Source: Siniperca chuatsi (lineage: Eukaryota > Chordata > Actinopteri > Centrarchiformes > Sinipercidae). From it: a stretch of DNA of 64,000 nucleotides. Under the pieces are notes generated by a model. That model worked only from the letters and a program-made list of their open reading frames with translations. It searched no databases and was not told the origin of the DNA. Made by a program: the position numbers and the translations under genes. Location of the stretch: positions 12,990,175-13,054,174 of the forward strand of contig NC_058046.1 in NCBI RefSeq assembly GCF_020085105.1, given 5' to 3'. This document shows, in pieces, positions 1-10,664 of this stretch (position 1 is its first letter; the number at the start of each line of letters is the position of its first letter).

Positions 1-76
1 TAAGCAGAGGTCTGTATTAATGCCTGCTATTATGCATTCTACTTTTGCTAGTTAAAAATACTTTGGTGAAACTAAC

Positions 77-3000
77 CGTGAGGGGATAAGTGGCCATGAT
101 GGTTCCCCAGCGCTGAAACTCTAAGCTTAGGAAAGCTTGAGCAGCCATGCTGTTGGTTTCAGCGCACATCACCTCTGATGGATCAACGACCTGCTGAGTC
201 ACATCATTACTGTTCTGGTCTTTACCTTTCCTCTTTCTCTTTCCTTTCTCTTCATCCTGTCTTTTCTGAGACTTCACCAAGCAAGCGACAGAGAGGTAGA
301 GAAGGAAGGCAAATATCAGGAGACAGAGTAAGATAATAGAAATCACGAGGAAGCCGTCTGTCCCCAACAGTCTGAAGGGGCTGGGAGGAAGTGGAGGAGG
401 CGGCATCCTCGGGCATGACTCTTGGCAGTCCTGGCAGGAGCAGACCTGACCTCCAGATGGTGTGGTCTCATTACACTGCAGAGCACGTCCATTGTAGGGA
501 ATCACACCCTTTGGTAGTCCCTCAGTGTCTCCCTCTTTTATCAGGTTGAAGTCGATGTCCAGTGGAGCCAGGCCATTACTGGAGTCTCCCTGGAAGTTAT
601 ACCAGTGCTGGGGGTTGCACAGCTTGGCACCATACTTACCACACATAGTGGCAATGGCGAAGCCCCCTGTGGCGGGGATCCTGACGTTTTTACAAGACTG
701 GAAGGAGGTGTCTGCAAAGCTGGTGCTGAGGAATGCCTGGTAACCTACCACGGCTTCCCTCGTCTTGCCCAGGTTAGTGACGTTCATGACCTTTGTGATT
801 TTTACTGTCTGGCTCTGGTTGGGGCTACAGGTGTTGATGCAGTGCAGGTGGGCAAAGTTCTCTGCGCAGGAAGGGCAGCGGACCAGCACAGCCTTGGACA
901 GGGTCAGACTCATTTCCAGGGATGACAGCTGTTTGATGGAGCAGCAGGCGTATGTGTTGTGCTCTCCACGGTCCAAAATAGGACACACCTGCAGCAAGAA
1001 CAGGTGCTATTTTATAAACTGACAGACTCAAATACAAGCTCACTTCTGTCAAAGGAATAGACAAAGAAGACTTAAGAACAGACCTACTCTACCATGCTTT
1101 ACTCAGTCCTGTACTCTGCTTCACTTAAACGCTAAGCAGGATCTACAGACCTCTTTGAGTTTCCTGTAGTGCTCTCCTGTGAGGTGACGGGCAGGGCTGT
1201 AGTTCAGACAAGGGACAATAGGAGGAATGAGGGCGGATCCTATCAACGGGTTACGACCACACTCCTCATAAAAAGCGCAGTAGCCCGGCTCATGTTGGGC
1301 CTCTGACAGTACCTGCATGGAAGACAGAGTTGTCAAAAATAATCACAGCAAGGGAAACCACATCATGTTGCAGGTAAGTGAAGAAGAAGGCACGCTTGTC
1401 ACTAGTAGAAAAGAGAAGGAAACTTTTAAATGCAGTTTCTACTCACAAGTCTGAGACATTTCAACACTGACTCTTTACAGACTCTTTTACGTTATATTGT
1501 AATTTTGATGTAAATTATGTATAGTTTTTTGGCACTACCTTGCATCTATCTCCATATGTTTTACAATGAAACACTGAAGTCAACAAATACCATATTAAAT
1601 AAAACGTTTAGGATGCTATTTTTAAAAAAGTTGCAATTAGCAACAAGGTTTGATCAGGTTTCTCATGTTCATCATCAGTAGATTTTTTCTAAAGACATTA
1701 CACTGCACTATTAACCCATAAATACCATAACAGTGTCATAATAACTTAACTGCTGTACTGTGTCCTGCCTTGTCAGCTACTTAATGCTACCTTGCAAGTT
1801 GCAAGATAAATAAAATGGAGAATGTTCAAGTACATTCAAGTCAAGGTTGATTACAACCACAATCAACATCTGTGACTACAGGAGATAACAAATCCAAAAA
1901 TCAGTTACAAATTGATGCATAATTTTCACATTAATCATTAAGTAACTCTTTAATAATTATCTTTCCATGTAGTCCATTTTTATCAAGACTTGAAAATGGA
2001 CAATTATTTATCCATATGGCCCTCACTATTGGACCTTCCCCATCCATTGGTATTTTTAAAATCTGTCTAAAGCCCAATGTTTTTACTCTATTTTTTGAAT
2101 GTTAACATAACTATTTATAAATTGATATGATTGTATTTTTCTTTTACTTTTATGTAAAAGCACTTTGGTCAACAGTAGTTCAAGTGTGCTCTATAAATAC
2201 ATTGACTAAAACTTGAGTGAAAAAAACTGGTTAGCCAAACACAATGTACACTCTTGGCACATGTACTTTGTAAAATGTATTTAATGACAAAGTGCATTCA
2301 TTCATCCAGGGCTGATTTACGTTATTTCTCATTTTTACTGTTTAGACATCATCCAAAAACAGAAGATAAGTCACTGGAACCTGCAACTGTAAATTTAACA
2401 CTATTTACTATGTAGAATGAAAACATTAATCTAGATGAAAGTCACTAACATCCCTAAGAATGTCACTTTTGAAGGTTACAACCAGTTTACATTAGAATAC
2501 TTAATATAAATATAATTTTTACTGTTTCATCAGAATGCATGCATACATGAAATGAAAAACACATTACAGTGTGTTTTATTTCGCTTTATTTCTGTGTTTG
2601 ATTTGTTTTTTATTTAGGAATTTAACATCTTCCATACAGTTGAACTTACACCCACAGAAGACATTTTATCTGAAGAGACATTTATCTAAGTGACTTACTA
2701 GTTCTTTGCTGCCTGCATGAACACTTCTCTCACCTTGGCTTTGAATGCAAAGATGTGATAGAGCACTTGAATATAATTTTTGCTTTGAAATTTATGCTGC
2801 TTTACTGCCAAAACAAATTAATCTGTAATCCTTTTGTGATTACCAACATCTGGATCAGTAATTACAGGTTAAGGTTAATTATGACATTTTCTTTATATAT
2901 GTAAGTGATTACTTTTATTTAGTATTTAAATTTCAAAAGCAAATACATGTATTATTCTATGTTTCATTCCTGGTCACAGATCATATCCTAGAAAAGACCT

Positions 3001-3186
3001 ATAGAGTTTTTAATACTGCTTAATAAAGCAATGTGAGGTTATTATGCTGATTGAAAAAAGTATACAGTATTTATATTAAGTACACCATTACAAAACCATC
3101 AGGTACAGGTTCCCTAACAAAGAAAAATTACCAGACCAACTTACCATACAAGTCAGAAAAGTGATCAGGGTTGCGACACGGACCAT
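77..3186 (-). CDS. npc1l1: NPC1-like intracellular cholesterol transporter 1, N-terminal part (5' three coding exons)
   Basis: Coding exons, 5' to 3' on the minus strand: 3145-3186, 1151-1312 and 77-988, all joined in phase 0, giving the first 372 residues. The gene continues off the left edge after a donor at 76. Exon 1 encodes a signal peptide start (MVRVATLITFLTCM). Exons 2 and 3 encode the cysteine-rich NPC1 N-terminal sterol-binding domain, with GYCAFYEECG, INTCSPNQS, WYNFQGDSSNGLAPLDI and the closing CSCQDCQESCP. A proline-rich linker and the first membrane helix (about 306-377 on the map) follow. The single large third exon and the sequence favour NPC1L1 over NPC1. In mammals this multi-pass protein takes up dietary cholesterol at the enterocyte brush border and is the ezetimibe target. 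The exon 2 donor (GTCTGT) is weak but keeps the frame. Assignment is by family knowledge; no alignment was run. Confidence 0.93.
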
Positions 3187-3246
3187 GATTCCTGGGAGTC
3201 TTTCAGCAACAGAAGAGTCAGGGTCCTCAAGTACAGTAAAATGGAG

Positions 3247-3258
3247 TGTATATATAAT
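3247..3258 (-). promoter_or_regulatory. TATA-like box upstream of npc1l1
   Basis: Read on the minus strand, an ATTATATATAC stretch lies about 60 bp upstream of the npc1l1 ATG (3184-3186). That would place transcription start near 3220-3230 with a very short 5' UTR. The position is suitable for a tissue-restricted gene. It is inferred from sequence only. Confidence 0.4.
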
Positions 3259-4531
3259 CACTGCTGCCCTATTGGAAGATACATTAGACAAAGTAAGATA
3301 GTGAGAGGTGCTTTGTAGTGTCTATGTTGTCCTCTCTCTCTCTTATCATTTGTCTGTATGTCTGTCTGTCTAACAGTGTTAGGGTTGGGGAAGGAGAAAC
3401 ATCATGACATGTTCAGCGTCACCACTCCTGTGATGTCACACCTTTCTTATCTGGTCTGATGCAGTGGCTGGCCAATCGCAGCTATGGATGATCAATTTCT
3501 CTGTCTGATAATTAACATGGAAGACATTTTGATAGGGTTGGTGGGGAGATCCAAAGCAGCTGGGAGAAACTATAGGAGAATCTGAAATAACTGCACCCAC
3601 CTGAGACATTTATTGTTACTCACCCTCTGCAACTTTTGGTGTTTCTGTTGAAGACAGATACACTTATAGACATTGGTTGACCTGAATTAGATTATTTTTA
3701 TTCTTTTTATTACAGGATTCTTTTTATTGTTGTTAGGGCAGTGTATGCCACAAACACACAAACGCTACAGTAGGCCTGAACATGACCTTTAGACCATCAT
3801 GTTAGAGACACTGCTGTGCGCAGGATATCTGATCTACAAGGTGAGAGAATACTATATCTGCTAATGTCCCGAATACATTTCTGTCTAACAAAATGTTTTT
3901 ATTTTGGTCAGTTTTTGTATAAAAGTCTTACATCAAACCCAGTGACAGCCTGAAGATGGTAGCAGGCCACCATGCCAAGTCAACATGACTAATTACTTCC
4001 TGGATCACATCCTACAATCTAATATCAACTCAATTTATGTTGTTATCACATGTCAAGGTCATAGCTGAGATAAAACAACCAAGGCTCCGCAGTCACAGGG
4101 GAATCAAGGTCGAAGGTGCATAAGCATTTCAGTTTGTGATAAACAAAGATGGTAAAAAAGACAAGGAGAAATGGGGCAGATATGGTGATGTTCTTTGTTC
4201 TTTCATATGCTGATAAGTCACGACAACACATAGAATTTTGTAACCGGCACACCAAAAACTGCTACACTCTGCAGTGTATTCAAATCAAAAGGAAACATCA
4301 TGATGTATCAGCATTAGTATCTATGTATCTAATGTTTGTCAATTTAAATTACAAGCACTGTAATAGTGGCTGTGCAGCGCTGAAATGAACAAGTTACATT
4401 CGTCTGAAAAGTACCTAACTTTTTCTAATTACAGTGTTTTAACTTGGTCTTCTGTGAATAAATGAATCTCTATTCTTATTTATCTCTTTATTATATAATT
4501 TCCGCTGTTTTATCATCTTCGTATTACCTGA

Positions 4532-4590
4532 AGAGGTACACAGTGTTCTGGCACCCATTTTTTATGAGGGCCAGAACACTGTCTACCTCT
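4532..4590. repeat. Near-perfect hairpin, 21-bp arms
   Basis: Arms 4532-4552 and 4570-4590 are complementary except for one mismatch and are separated by a 17-nt loop. The length would suit a small MITE remnant or a pre-miRNA-like foldback. Nothing shows that it is transcribed. Confidence 0.6.
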
Positions 4591-5184
4591 CTGTTTCCAC
4601 ATATGCAAGGGACTCTGCCTATTCATAAATGTTTTTGTACAACATTAGCAAAAAATTCAATTACTGAAAGAAATTACATCCTGGAAGATCTAAAAATCCA
4701 AAGGGCGCAGGCTAGATTTGAATGTGCGCTGATACATTTTGGATGTCAGTGTAACAGTAAGGGCTTGACTACAAAGCCTACATACTGTATAACTATGGTT
4801 TTAAATGTACAAAAACACATTTTATAGAATGGACAACATCTTCACAAATGTTTTTTGCAATTTGGACATCAGGTACCTTCAATGCACAAAGCAACATGTA
4901 ATGTAAAACAACACAAGGGTCACAGTATAATTCCATTAACAAAATAGGGTATTAAATGCGTAACATGTTTAAGCAATTTCAGCATACAGTGTACAAATGT
5001 TGTTGGTAATGCACCTTTTTTAAGCAGAGCACCATATAACAGCCTTTACAGCGTATGAGGGACAGCTTTTTATACCTGAATTATCTGACAAAGGAAATTC
5101 AGGGGTTGTGCGGCATTAGCAGGAACACCAGATTAATGCATCAAATGTGATAGCCTTGCAGATACTTAAAACAAAACAACATAA

Positions 5185-5338
5185 CATTAAATCAATATTT
5201 CTCTTACAACAAAAATTAAACATTTTAAAGATACCTTTTCACAAAGGTAGTTTTTACACTTATAAATACTACCTTTGTCGTTTACCCTTGATTATGTTAC
5301 ATTTCTGTTGAGACTGTCAGAGAAATATTGATTTAATG
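5185..5338. mobile_element. Small MITE-like element with 20-bp perfect terminal inverted repeats
   Basis: Positions 5185-5204 are the exact reverse complement of 5319-5338, bracketing 114 bp. A second internal inverted pair (AAAGGTAGT and ACTACCTTT) makes the whole 154 bp able to fold back. No coding capacity. It looks like a short foldback or MITE element; the family is not identified. Confidence 0.55.
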
Positions 5339-5980
5339 CTATGGTCATTTTTTATTGTTCTGTTATTCGTGATATTGTATCTGTTTGCACTGTATTATAC
5401 AGGTGTTTTTATTGTTATGCCCATTGTCCTTTTGAATCTACATCAAAGTGGATTGAGCATTAAACACATTCAACAAATATAATTAAACTTAAACTCATGT
5501 TGCTAAATTATTTTAACATAACATGTTCTTACATAATAGCTCCACCAGAGCAAAGGAGGTTAATGCCGTGAGCCTTAATAAATTAATAATGGATGACAGA
5601 CATTGAAGTCCCTGCACTTAAGAGTACGTACTTCTTTATCTGTTAGTCAAAACATATTTTACTTTTTCTGCAATGCATATTTGTATGTAATAATTAGTGC
5701 TATTTGACAATGAGACAGAAACAGGTGCTCAATTAAATGTTATATGCACTGATACTGCTTAGCATTTTCACTTGCCATATTACATAAAGGATATGAATGT
5801 AGGTGTAACGTTTTCCTTCAGTGGTAACATGACAATGAAAAAGATTCAAAGACTTAATATTATATAAATTATATTAACTAGTGCGCATACGCCAATGTGC
5901 ATGCTGCCTGTTTCCTTGCTCCGTCTCGTCGTCTTCTAGTTTTCTTTTTTCTTCAAACTTAAGCAAACGTTTGTAAAAGA

Positions 5981-6021
5981 GTTTCCCCTCGGGGATCAAT
6001 AAAGTATTTCTGATTCTGATT
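5981..6021 (+). mobile_element. 3' tail of a fish non-LTR retrotransposon
   Basis: The sequence contains GGGATCAATAAAGTATTTC followed by ATTCTG-like repeats, the typical 3' end of CR1/L2-type LINE fragments in teleosts. Related tails occur at about 30345-30390 (+) and 38319-38351 (-). The 5' limit of this copy could not be set. Confidence 0.7.
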
Positions 6022-8300
6022 AATTTATCCAAAGTTACAAACACTTACTGACAGTAATATGCTGCATGGTCTGATTTATTTAATTGTACATGTTATATTT
6101 ATATAATCATGCAGTCTTTCAATTATTATGCAATTATGCATATACACAATGTTAAAATATAAGGAATAATTAGCGACAAATAACTACTAAATCACTGTTT
6201 TCTAAGTTGCAGGCTCAAAAGCCTCTGTTTTATGATCGATATAAAAAGAAATATCTTACACAGAGAGAGCTGTAGAAAATCTCTTGCCATCTGTCCTCCA
6301 GGGTACATAGTGTTGAAGAAGAATAATTAAATATTTTTTTCTCTAGGACCTTGCTGATCTCAAATCAAGATTTACTTTCCCCTCTTTATGATCAAGTCCT
6401 TATCAGTCATTATTTATGGAGCTCTCATTGTACTGGCTGAATGGTGGAGCAAGCTGATTATCTTGACTTTTTGGACTCCGATACGGGTGAAGGGTAGTTT
6501 CTTTGGAAAGTTGGCAATCAGCTGAAAACTGTCTGAGAGGATATAAAACCTGCGCGTGATGGAGACAGGAGGATCCTCAAATATCTGCAATTACCGTCAG
6601 TTGCTCATATTTGTTTTGACATTTAAGATGTTTAGCAGGAGACTAATTAAACTCGTTGATTTAATTATTTAATTAACCCGTGTCACTTCCCTGACTTTAT
6701 TCTTAAACTTTTTGTGTAGATGTTTGGTTACTTTCAACCAAAGGGAAGCTAAAACATACTTGTTAAACTGTTGATCCTCCTCCACAACAACACAAATTAT
6801 GATATAACCCAACTCTTCTGCAACTGTTTGGCTATTATGCAAGCCTTAACAATTTCAGTTCATGAACACAGCCCTCGTTTACAAACAGACTTTCTCTGCA
6901 TGGTGTTTCTATTTGAGTTTCATCTTGACAGGTCTCTAGATGAGGGGCTTCTACATGAAACTCAAACACTAGAGCTTCATGTAGGCTACGTTACAGACAG
7001 CTGACATGGCATGGATCGGTATTGAAATCAGCTCTAGGAGAAAGCTAAAAGAGCATTTAAAAAACGTTTAATACTTGTGTTTTGCACTGCTGAGATCGAT
7101 GAAGTTTGACCTTTAAACTTTGAGTAAATTAGACAAATCACAGAGCTGTCCATGAAACTCTTTCTTACTTCTGCATGATTGATAACTTACTGGAAACCAC
7201 AGGTACTTTCCTGGTGTAATAAGCCCCATCCATCCTGTTTATTAAGCAGGACAAAAAAAAAAAAAGTGTTTGAATCAGATCAGCTTCCTTTTACGTCCTC
7301 CTACTGTCGACTTTCCTTTGTCTCATTAAGTCAGTTACAGACACAGTGACTTGTTACATTAAAGGACACTGTTCACATATACTGTGGTTGTTGTCGCTGT
7401 GAAGATATGCAGGTGTCACTACCCTCGCTGTCACTTTTCTGTGTTTTGAGTGTCTGGACTGTGCTTAATTCTTCATTCAGTGATCGCCAACTCTCACGTT
7501 CCTCTTTGGCTACACGGTGGATGAGTCACAACACGTCTAATTCAGTAGGTGGTGAATTGCTCAGGGAGGCAGCCGTCAATAAAAAGCAGTGAGCATTACA
7601 GGCCTTTATAACAGTACATACTTTATGTCGCCATAGCAAGGAAAGCACAGGTGTAATCAATAACATTCATTATGGCTCTGTTCCACTGGGCCCGAGTGAG
7701 CTGTAACAGTACTGAAGCCATTTTTAATATTAATTACAACTGTGCTTTTCCTGCTATGAAATGTCATAACATATGAAAGAGACCTGTTTGCTATGTTCAC
7801 TGACTGGAGGTGACATCACTTTAAAACAAAAGTATCACAGTAGTGAAAACACAGCTGAACCTAACATAATCAATAATTAATCAATCAGCAATTACCTAGC
7901 TATTGATTAATTAGCTGCAGCTGTGTTGAAAAGCAAAGTATAATTACAGCTACATACAGCATGTTACAATTTGCACTGCATTGCTCTCTTTAATTTTAAT
8001 GACCTGCCTGACTCAATGGAGATTATGTTGTGACATTACATGCTCATTGATTCATCAGTGCCACAGTTTTTTTTAATCAATACTCTAATCAGTGCCATAA
8101 AACTAGTCGACAGCAGCGATTACGCCCTGAACCAAGAGCCAGAGTGAGACACGCCTTATGTATTAAAACAAAAAAAAACATGTCTTGATTTAGTCAATTT
8201 TGTGAATTAAACAGATCGCACTGAGCTGGTGACACATTCTGCTTTGTAAAGACACTGAGAAATCTTAAATGTCAAAACAAAATTTTTAGGGAATTGTGAA

Positions 8301-8306
8301 TTTATT
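8301..8306 (-). terminator. Candidate poly(A) signal of nono-like gene
   Basis: TTTATT on the plus strand reads AATAAA on the minus strand, about 260 bp beyond the stop codon. It would give a compact 3' UTR. Position only; cleavage was not observed. Confidence 0.45.
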
Positions 8307-8562
8307 CCAGAAAAAAGTCAACATGTCCAGGACAAAAACATTTTCTATCCCTATAAAAAATACATTAAAGGTGAAAAGTAAAGTAAAACACATGGCTCAT
8401 TTGGAGAATTATGACATTTTAGTACTAAAACATAACTCAAAAGTACAAATAAAAAGTAAAAAAAAAGACATGCAACAGTTTTTAAAGTTCAAAAAGTAAC
8501 ACCGACTACCTGAACTTTAAAATACACAGTGAGTATGAAAAGGGAAAAGAAAGACATGTGAT

Positions 8563-9882
8563 TCAAAATCTGCGTTGCTTGTTAGGTCCATAGTCTCCAG
8601 GACCAGGGAGGCCTCTGGGGAAGCCACCCTGGCCTCCTCCGGGCATGTTGTTGTTTCCTGGCCCTGGCATCATTGGAGCATTCTCAGCAGCCAAGCCGGG
8701 AGTACCAGCAGGACCAGAATTGCCACCCAGTGAGTTTCTGTTCATCCCATGGTTGCCCATGTGCATCCTCATGTCTTGCTCCCTATTTTCAGAGAAGTTG
8801 CCTCTGAAACCCTCCTGCTGCCTCTTCATCATCTCCTCATTGCGCATCCTCATCTCCTCCTCTCTCCTCCGGCGTTCCTCCTCCTGCCGGAGCTCAGCCT
8901 GTTTCCTCTTCTGCACCTCCTGACTGTGGAGCTCCTCCATCCTGCGCAGCTCTTCCTGCCGCCTCAGCAGGTCCTGCCTCATCAGCATCACCTGATGCTC
9001 GTGTCTGGCAGCCTCCATCTCAGCCTCCAGCTTCTCCTGAGCCTCCTTCATGTTGCGGTCCACCATTTCATACTGCTGCTTCTCCATCTCCATCAGGGCT
9101 TTCCAACGCATGGCATACTCATACTCAAAGGAGCCCGGCTGAGCAAATCGTGGTGGCTGCTCACGCTCTTTGTGAAACTGCTGGTTTTTGTTTATGAGCT
9201 TTTCTGACAGTCCCTCCTCTTCATCAAACTGTTCCATAGGTTCCACTGTAATAGGTCGAGGAAAAGCTGTGAGAAGATAAGCACCATCACCACACTTATC
9301 CAAAGCCTTTCTTGCAGCTGGCTTTGAGGTGTACTCCACTATCCCCTTTCCCGTGGGCCTCCCTCGGTCATCCACTATGACCACAGCTCTTTCTATCTGA
9401 CCAAACACAGCGAAGGCCTCCTCCAGCAGCTCGTTGGACACAAAATCTGGCAAATTTTTCACAGTTAAAGCAGCACCGTGTGTTGCAAACCTCACCCGTA
9501 TGGGCCTGCCTCTGAACGGTGTATCATCGAGCTCGGCTCTGGCGATCTCTGCTATGATTCTGGTCTCCAGCCGGATGAAGCCGAAGCCTCTTTCCTTGTT
9601 GATAAAGATCTCATTGGCCTTGCCGTACTTGGCGAACAGCTTCTCGAGATCCTCCTCGGTAACTCCGGTTGGTAGGTTTCCTACAAACAGCCTGCTGCGC
9701 TGGGTGAAGGTTTTCTCCCCGGGCTTCCTGAAGCTCTGCAGATCCAGGGTTAAGGCCTCATTGGGATTCGTCTGCTCGCTGTGCTCAGGCTGCTGGCCGT
9801 TGGTGTTTGTACCTCCGGGTTTTTTCTGGTCTCCCGGGCGGTTGGGGCCGTGGTTCATCTGGGGACCTCTGTTTCCTTGCAT
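8563..9882 (-). CDS. nono: Non-POU domain-containing octamer-binding protein (NONO/p54nrb, DBHS family), single exon
   Basis: One uninterrupted 439-codon ORF, ATG at 9882 and TGA at 8563-8565. It has the full DBHS layout: low-complexity N-terminus; RRM1 at about residues 64-134 ([14 protein letters not shown]); RRM2 at about 138-212 (LTVKNL, KGIVEY); a NOPS segment at about 213-265 ([19 protein letters not shown]); a long charged coiled coil at about 266-365 ([19 protein letters not shown]); and a Gly/Pro/Met-rich tail ending PNKQRRF. NONO-type proteins pair with SFPQ or PSPC1 in paraspeckles and act in transcription, splicing, RNA retention and DNA repair. NOPS and coiled-coil residues match NONO best; a few RRM residues recall PSPC1. 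Vertebrate NONO genes normally have many introns, so an intact intronless copy suggests a retrogene or intron loss. It is divergent from pold2. A poly(A) signal candidate lies at 8301-8306. Confidence 0.88.
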   Translation of the reverse strand: MQGNRGPQMNHGPNRPGDQKKPGGTNTNGQQPEHSEQTNPNEALTLDLQSFRKPGEKTFTQRSRLFVGNLPTGVTEEDLEKLFAKYGKANEIFINKERGFGFIRLETRIIAEIARAELDDTPFRGRPIRVRFATHGAALTVKNLPDFVSNELLEEAFAVFGQIERAVVIVDDRGRPTGKGIVEYTSKPAARKALDKCGDGAYLLTAFPRPITVEPMEQFDEEEGLSEKLINKNQQFHKEREQPPRFAQPGSFEYEYAMRWKALMEMEKQQYEMVDRNMKEAQEKLEAEMEAARHEHQVMLMRQDLLRRQEELRRMEELHSQEVQKRKQAELRQEEERRRREEEMRMRNEEMMKRQQEGFRGNFSENREQDMRMHMGNHGMNRNSLGGNSGPAGTPGLAAENAPMMPGPGNNNMPGGGQGGFPRGLPGPGDYGPNKQRRF

Positions 9883-9963
9883 TTTGTGTAACTAAAACCC
9901 GAGTCGACGAATGTCTTGATAAAAAGAGCAAACTCTTAACAGATAGTGGCGTACAAAGAGCTG

Positions 9964-9974
9964 CAAAAATGGCG
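9964..9974 (+). promoter_or_regulatory. YY1-like motif in the nono/pold2 promoter region
   Basis: CAAAAATGGCG matches the AAAATGGCG core of YY1 sites that often sit just downstream of CpG-rich start sites. It lies 82 bp upstream of the nono ATG. Motif match only. Confidence 0.3.
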
Positions 9975-10037
9975 AGGCTGCGTGCTGCCGCGACGCTATT
10001 GTGACCTAATTTCAGTGCGACGTATCTATATAAATCG

Positions 10038-10045
10038 TGACGTCA
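10038..10045. promoter_or_regulatory. Perfect cAMP-response element (TGACGTCA)
   Basis: The full 8-bp palindromic CRE, bound by CREB/ATF proteins, sits about 155 bp upstream of the nono ATG. A TATATAAAT-like stretch lies immediately beside it (about 10026-10035). It falls in the divergent nono/pold2 control region. Confidence 0.5.
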
Positions 10046-10124
10046 ACTCTGTGCGACAGTGCGAGAAAAATAAAAAAGACCGGTTTTAGCTTTTGTAAAA
10101 TATTATACTGTATATGCTCGGTAT

Positions 10125-10158
10125 CCCCCCCCCCCCCCACACACACACACACACACAC
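10125..10158. repeat. Poly(C)/(AC)n compound microsatellite
   Basis: Fourteen C residues (10125-10138) are followed directly by ten AC units to 10158. It splits the nono/pold2 divergent promoter region. Confidence 0.95.
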
Positions 10159-10257
10159 TTTGCTAATGCTGATGTAGGTCATTTTCGTTAAGGTTTAAGG
10201 TACGTTACGTTTTTGTGTTAGTCTAATATCCTATGTTTTCTTGCTCTCTGCGCAGTC

Positions 10258-10267
10258 TCTCGCGAGA
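10258..10267. promoter_or_regulatory. TCTCGCGAGA palindromic core-promoter element
   Basis: This is an exact copy of the TCTCGCGAGA palindrome known from CpG-island promoters of housekeeping genes, where BANP is the reported binder. It lies between the divergent nono-like gene and pold2, about 376 bp from the nono ATG and 398 bp from the pold2 ATG. The motif is symmetrical, so it could serve both genes. Confidence 0.6.
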
Positions 10268-10436
10268 ATTCGCGTTCGCCTTGAAAAAACTAACTTAATG
10301 ACGTTGAGCTGGTGATTTCGCGGGAATTGTTTCTTTTGGTCGCTGACAAGGAATAAAATAAGTGATATCGGAAAATATAACTTAATACCTGATTAAAGAC
10401 AGGTAATAGCTGAAGCTCGACATTCCCTATTCTAAG

Positions 10437-10657
10437 GTAAGGTCGTTACATATGTTACATTAGCGATATGCTCAAAAAAGTCGACATGTTTTGGAAGACC
10501 AGACAGTAACGTTAATACTAGCTGTCATTAATGCTAAGTTAATCAAAACCCTTAACTTGTTAGCCTGTTAAAACCACTTTATCAACGTGTACGGCAGTCA
10601 TTAAGTGTGTATTTAACAAAGTAGATACGTTTGTAGTAAATTGTGCCTCTGCTTCAG
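10437..10657 (+). other. Probable 5' UTR intron of pold2
   Basis: A good donor (AAG|GTAAGG, GT at 10437-10438) and a pyrimidine-rich acceptor (CTCTGCTTCAG ending at 10657) bracket 221 bp. The acceptor lies 7 nt before the pold2 ATG. Inferred from splice consensus alone. Confidence 0.5.
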
Positions 10658-10664
10658 GACAGTC

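Larger units (their letters stand above)
3300..8290. other. Intergenic, between npc1l1 and nono-like gene
   Basis: About 5 kb of AT-rich DNA. ORFs up to 121 codons exist (for example 4462-4827), but they show no recognisable family, splice context or codon bias and look accidental. The region contains two inverted repeats (4532-4590 and 5185-5338), a LINE tail (5981-6021), an imperfect inverted repeat at 6912-6966 and an isolated TATAAAA-like stretch near 6543. I see no gene here. Confidence 0.6.

Noticed and set aside
4570-4589. miR-141/200a gene suggested by AACACTGTCT
   Set aside because: The mature miRNA is nearly invariant in vertebrates and the following bases here do not match.
4462-4827. 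121-codon plus-strand ORF in the npc1l1-nono gap
   Set aside because: No family resemblance, AT-rich composition and it includes a hairpin repeat. Accidental frames of this length are expected in such DNA.
8749-9895. Plus-strand ORFs of 152-153 codons opposite nono
   Set aside because: They are antisense shadows of the strongly biased nono coding sequence.
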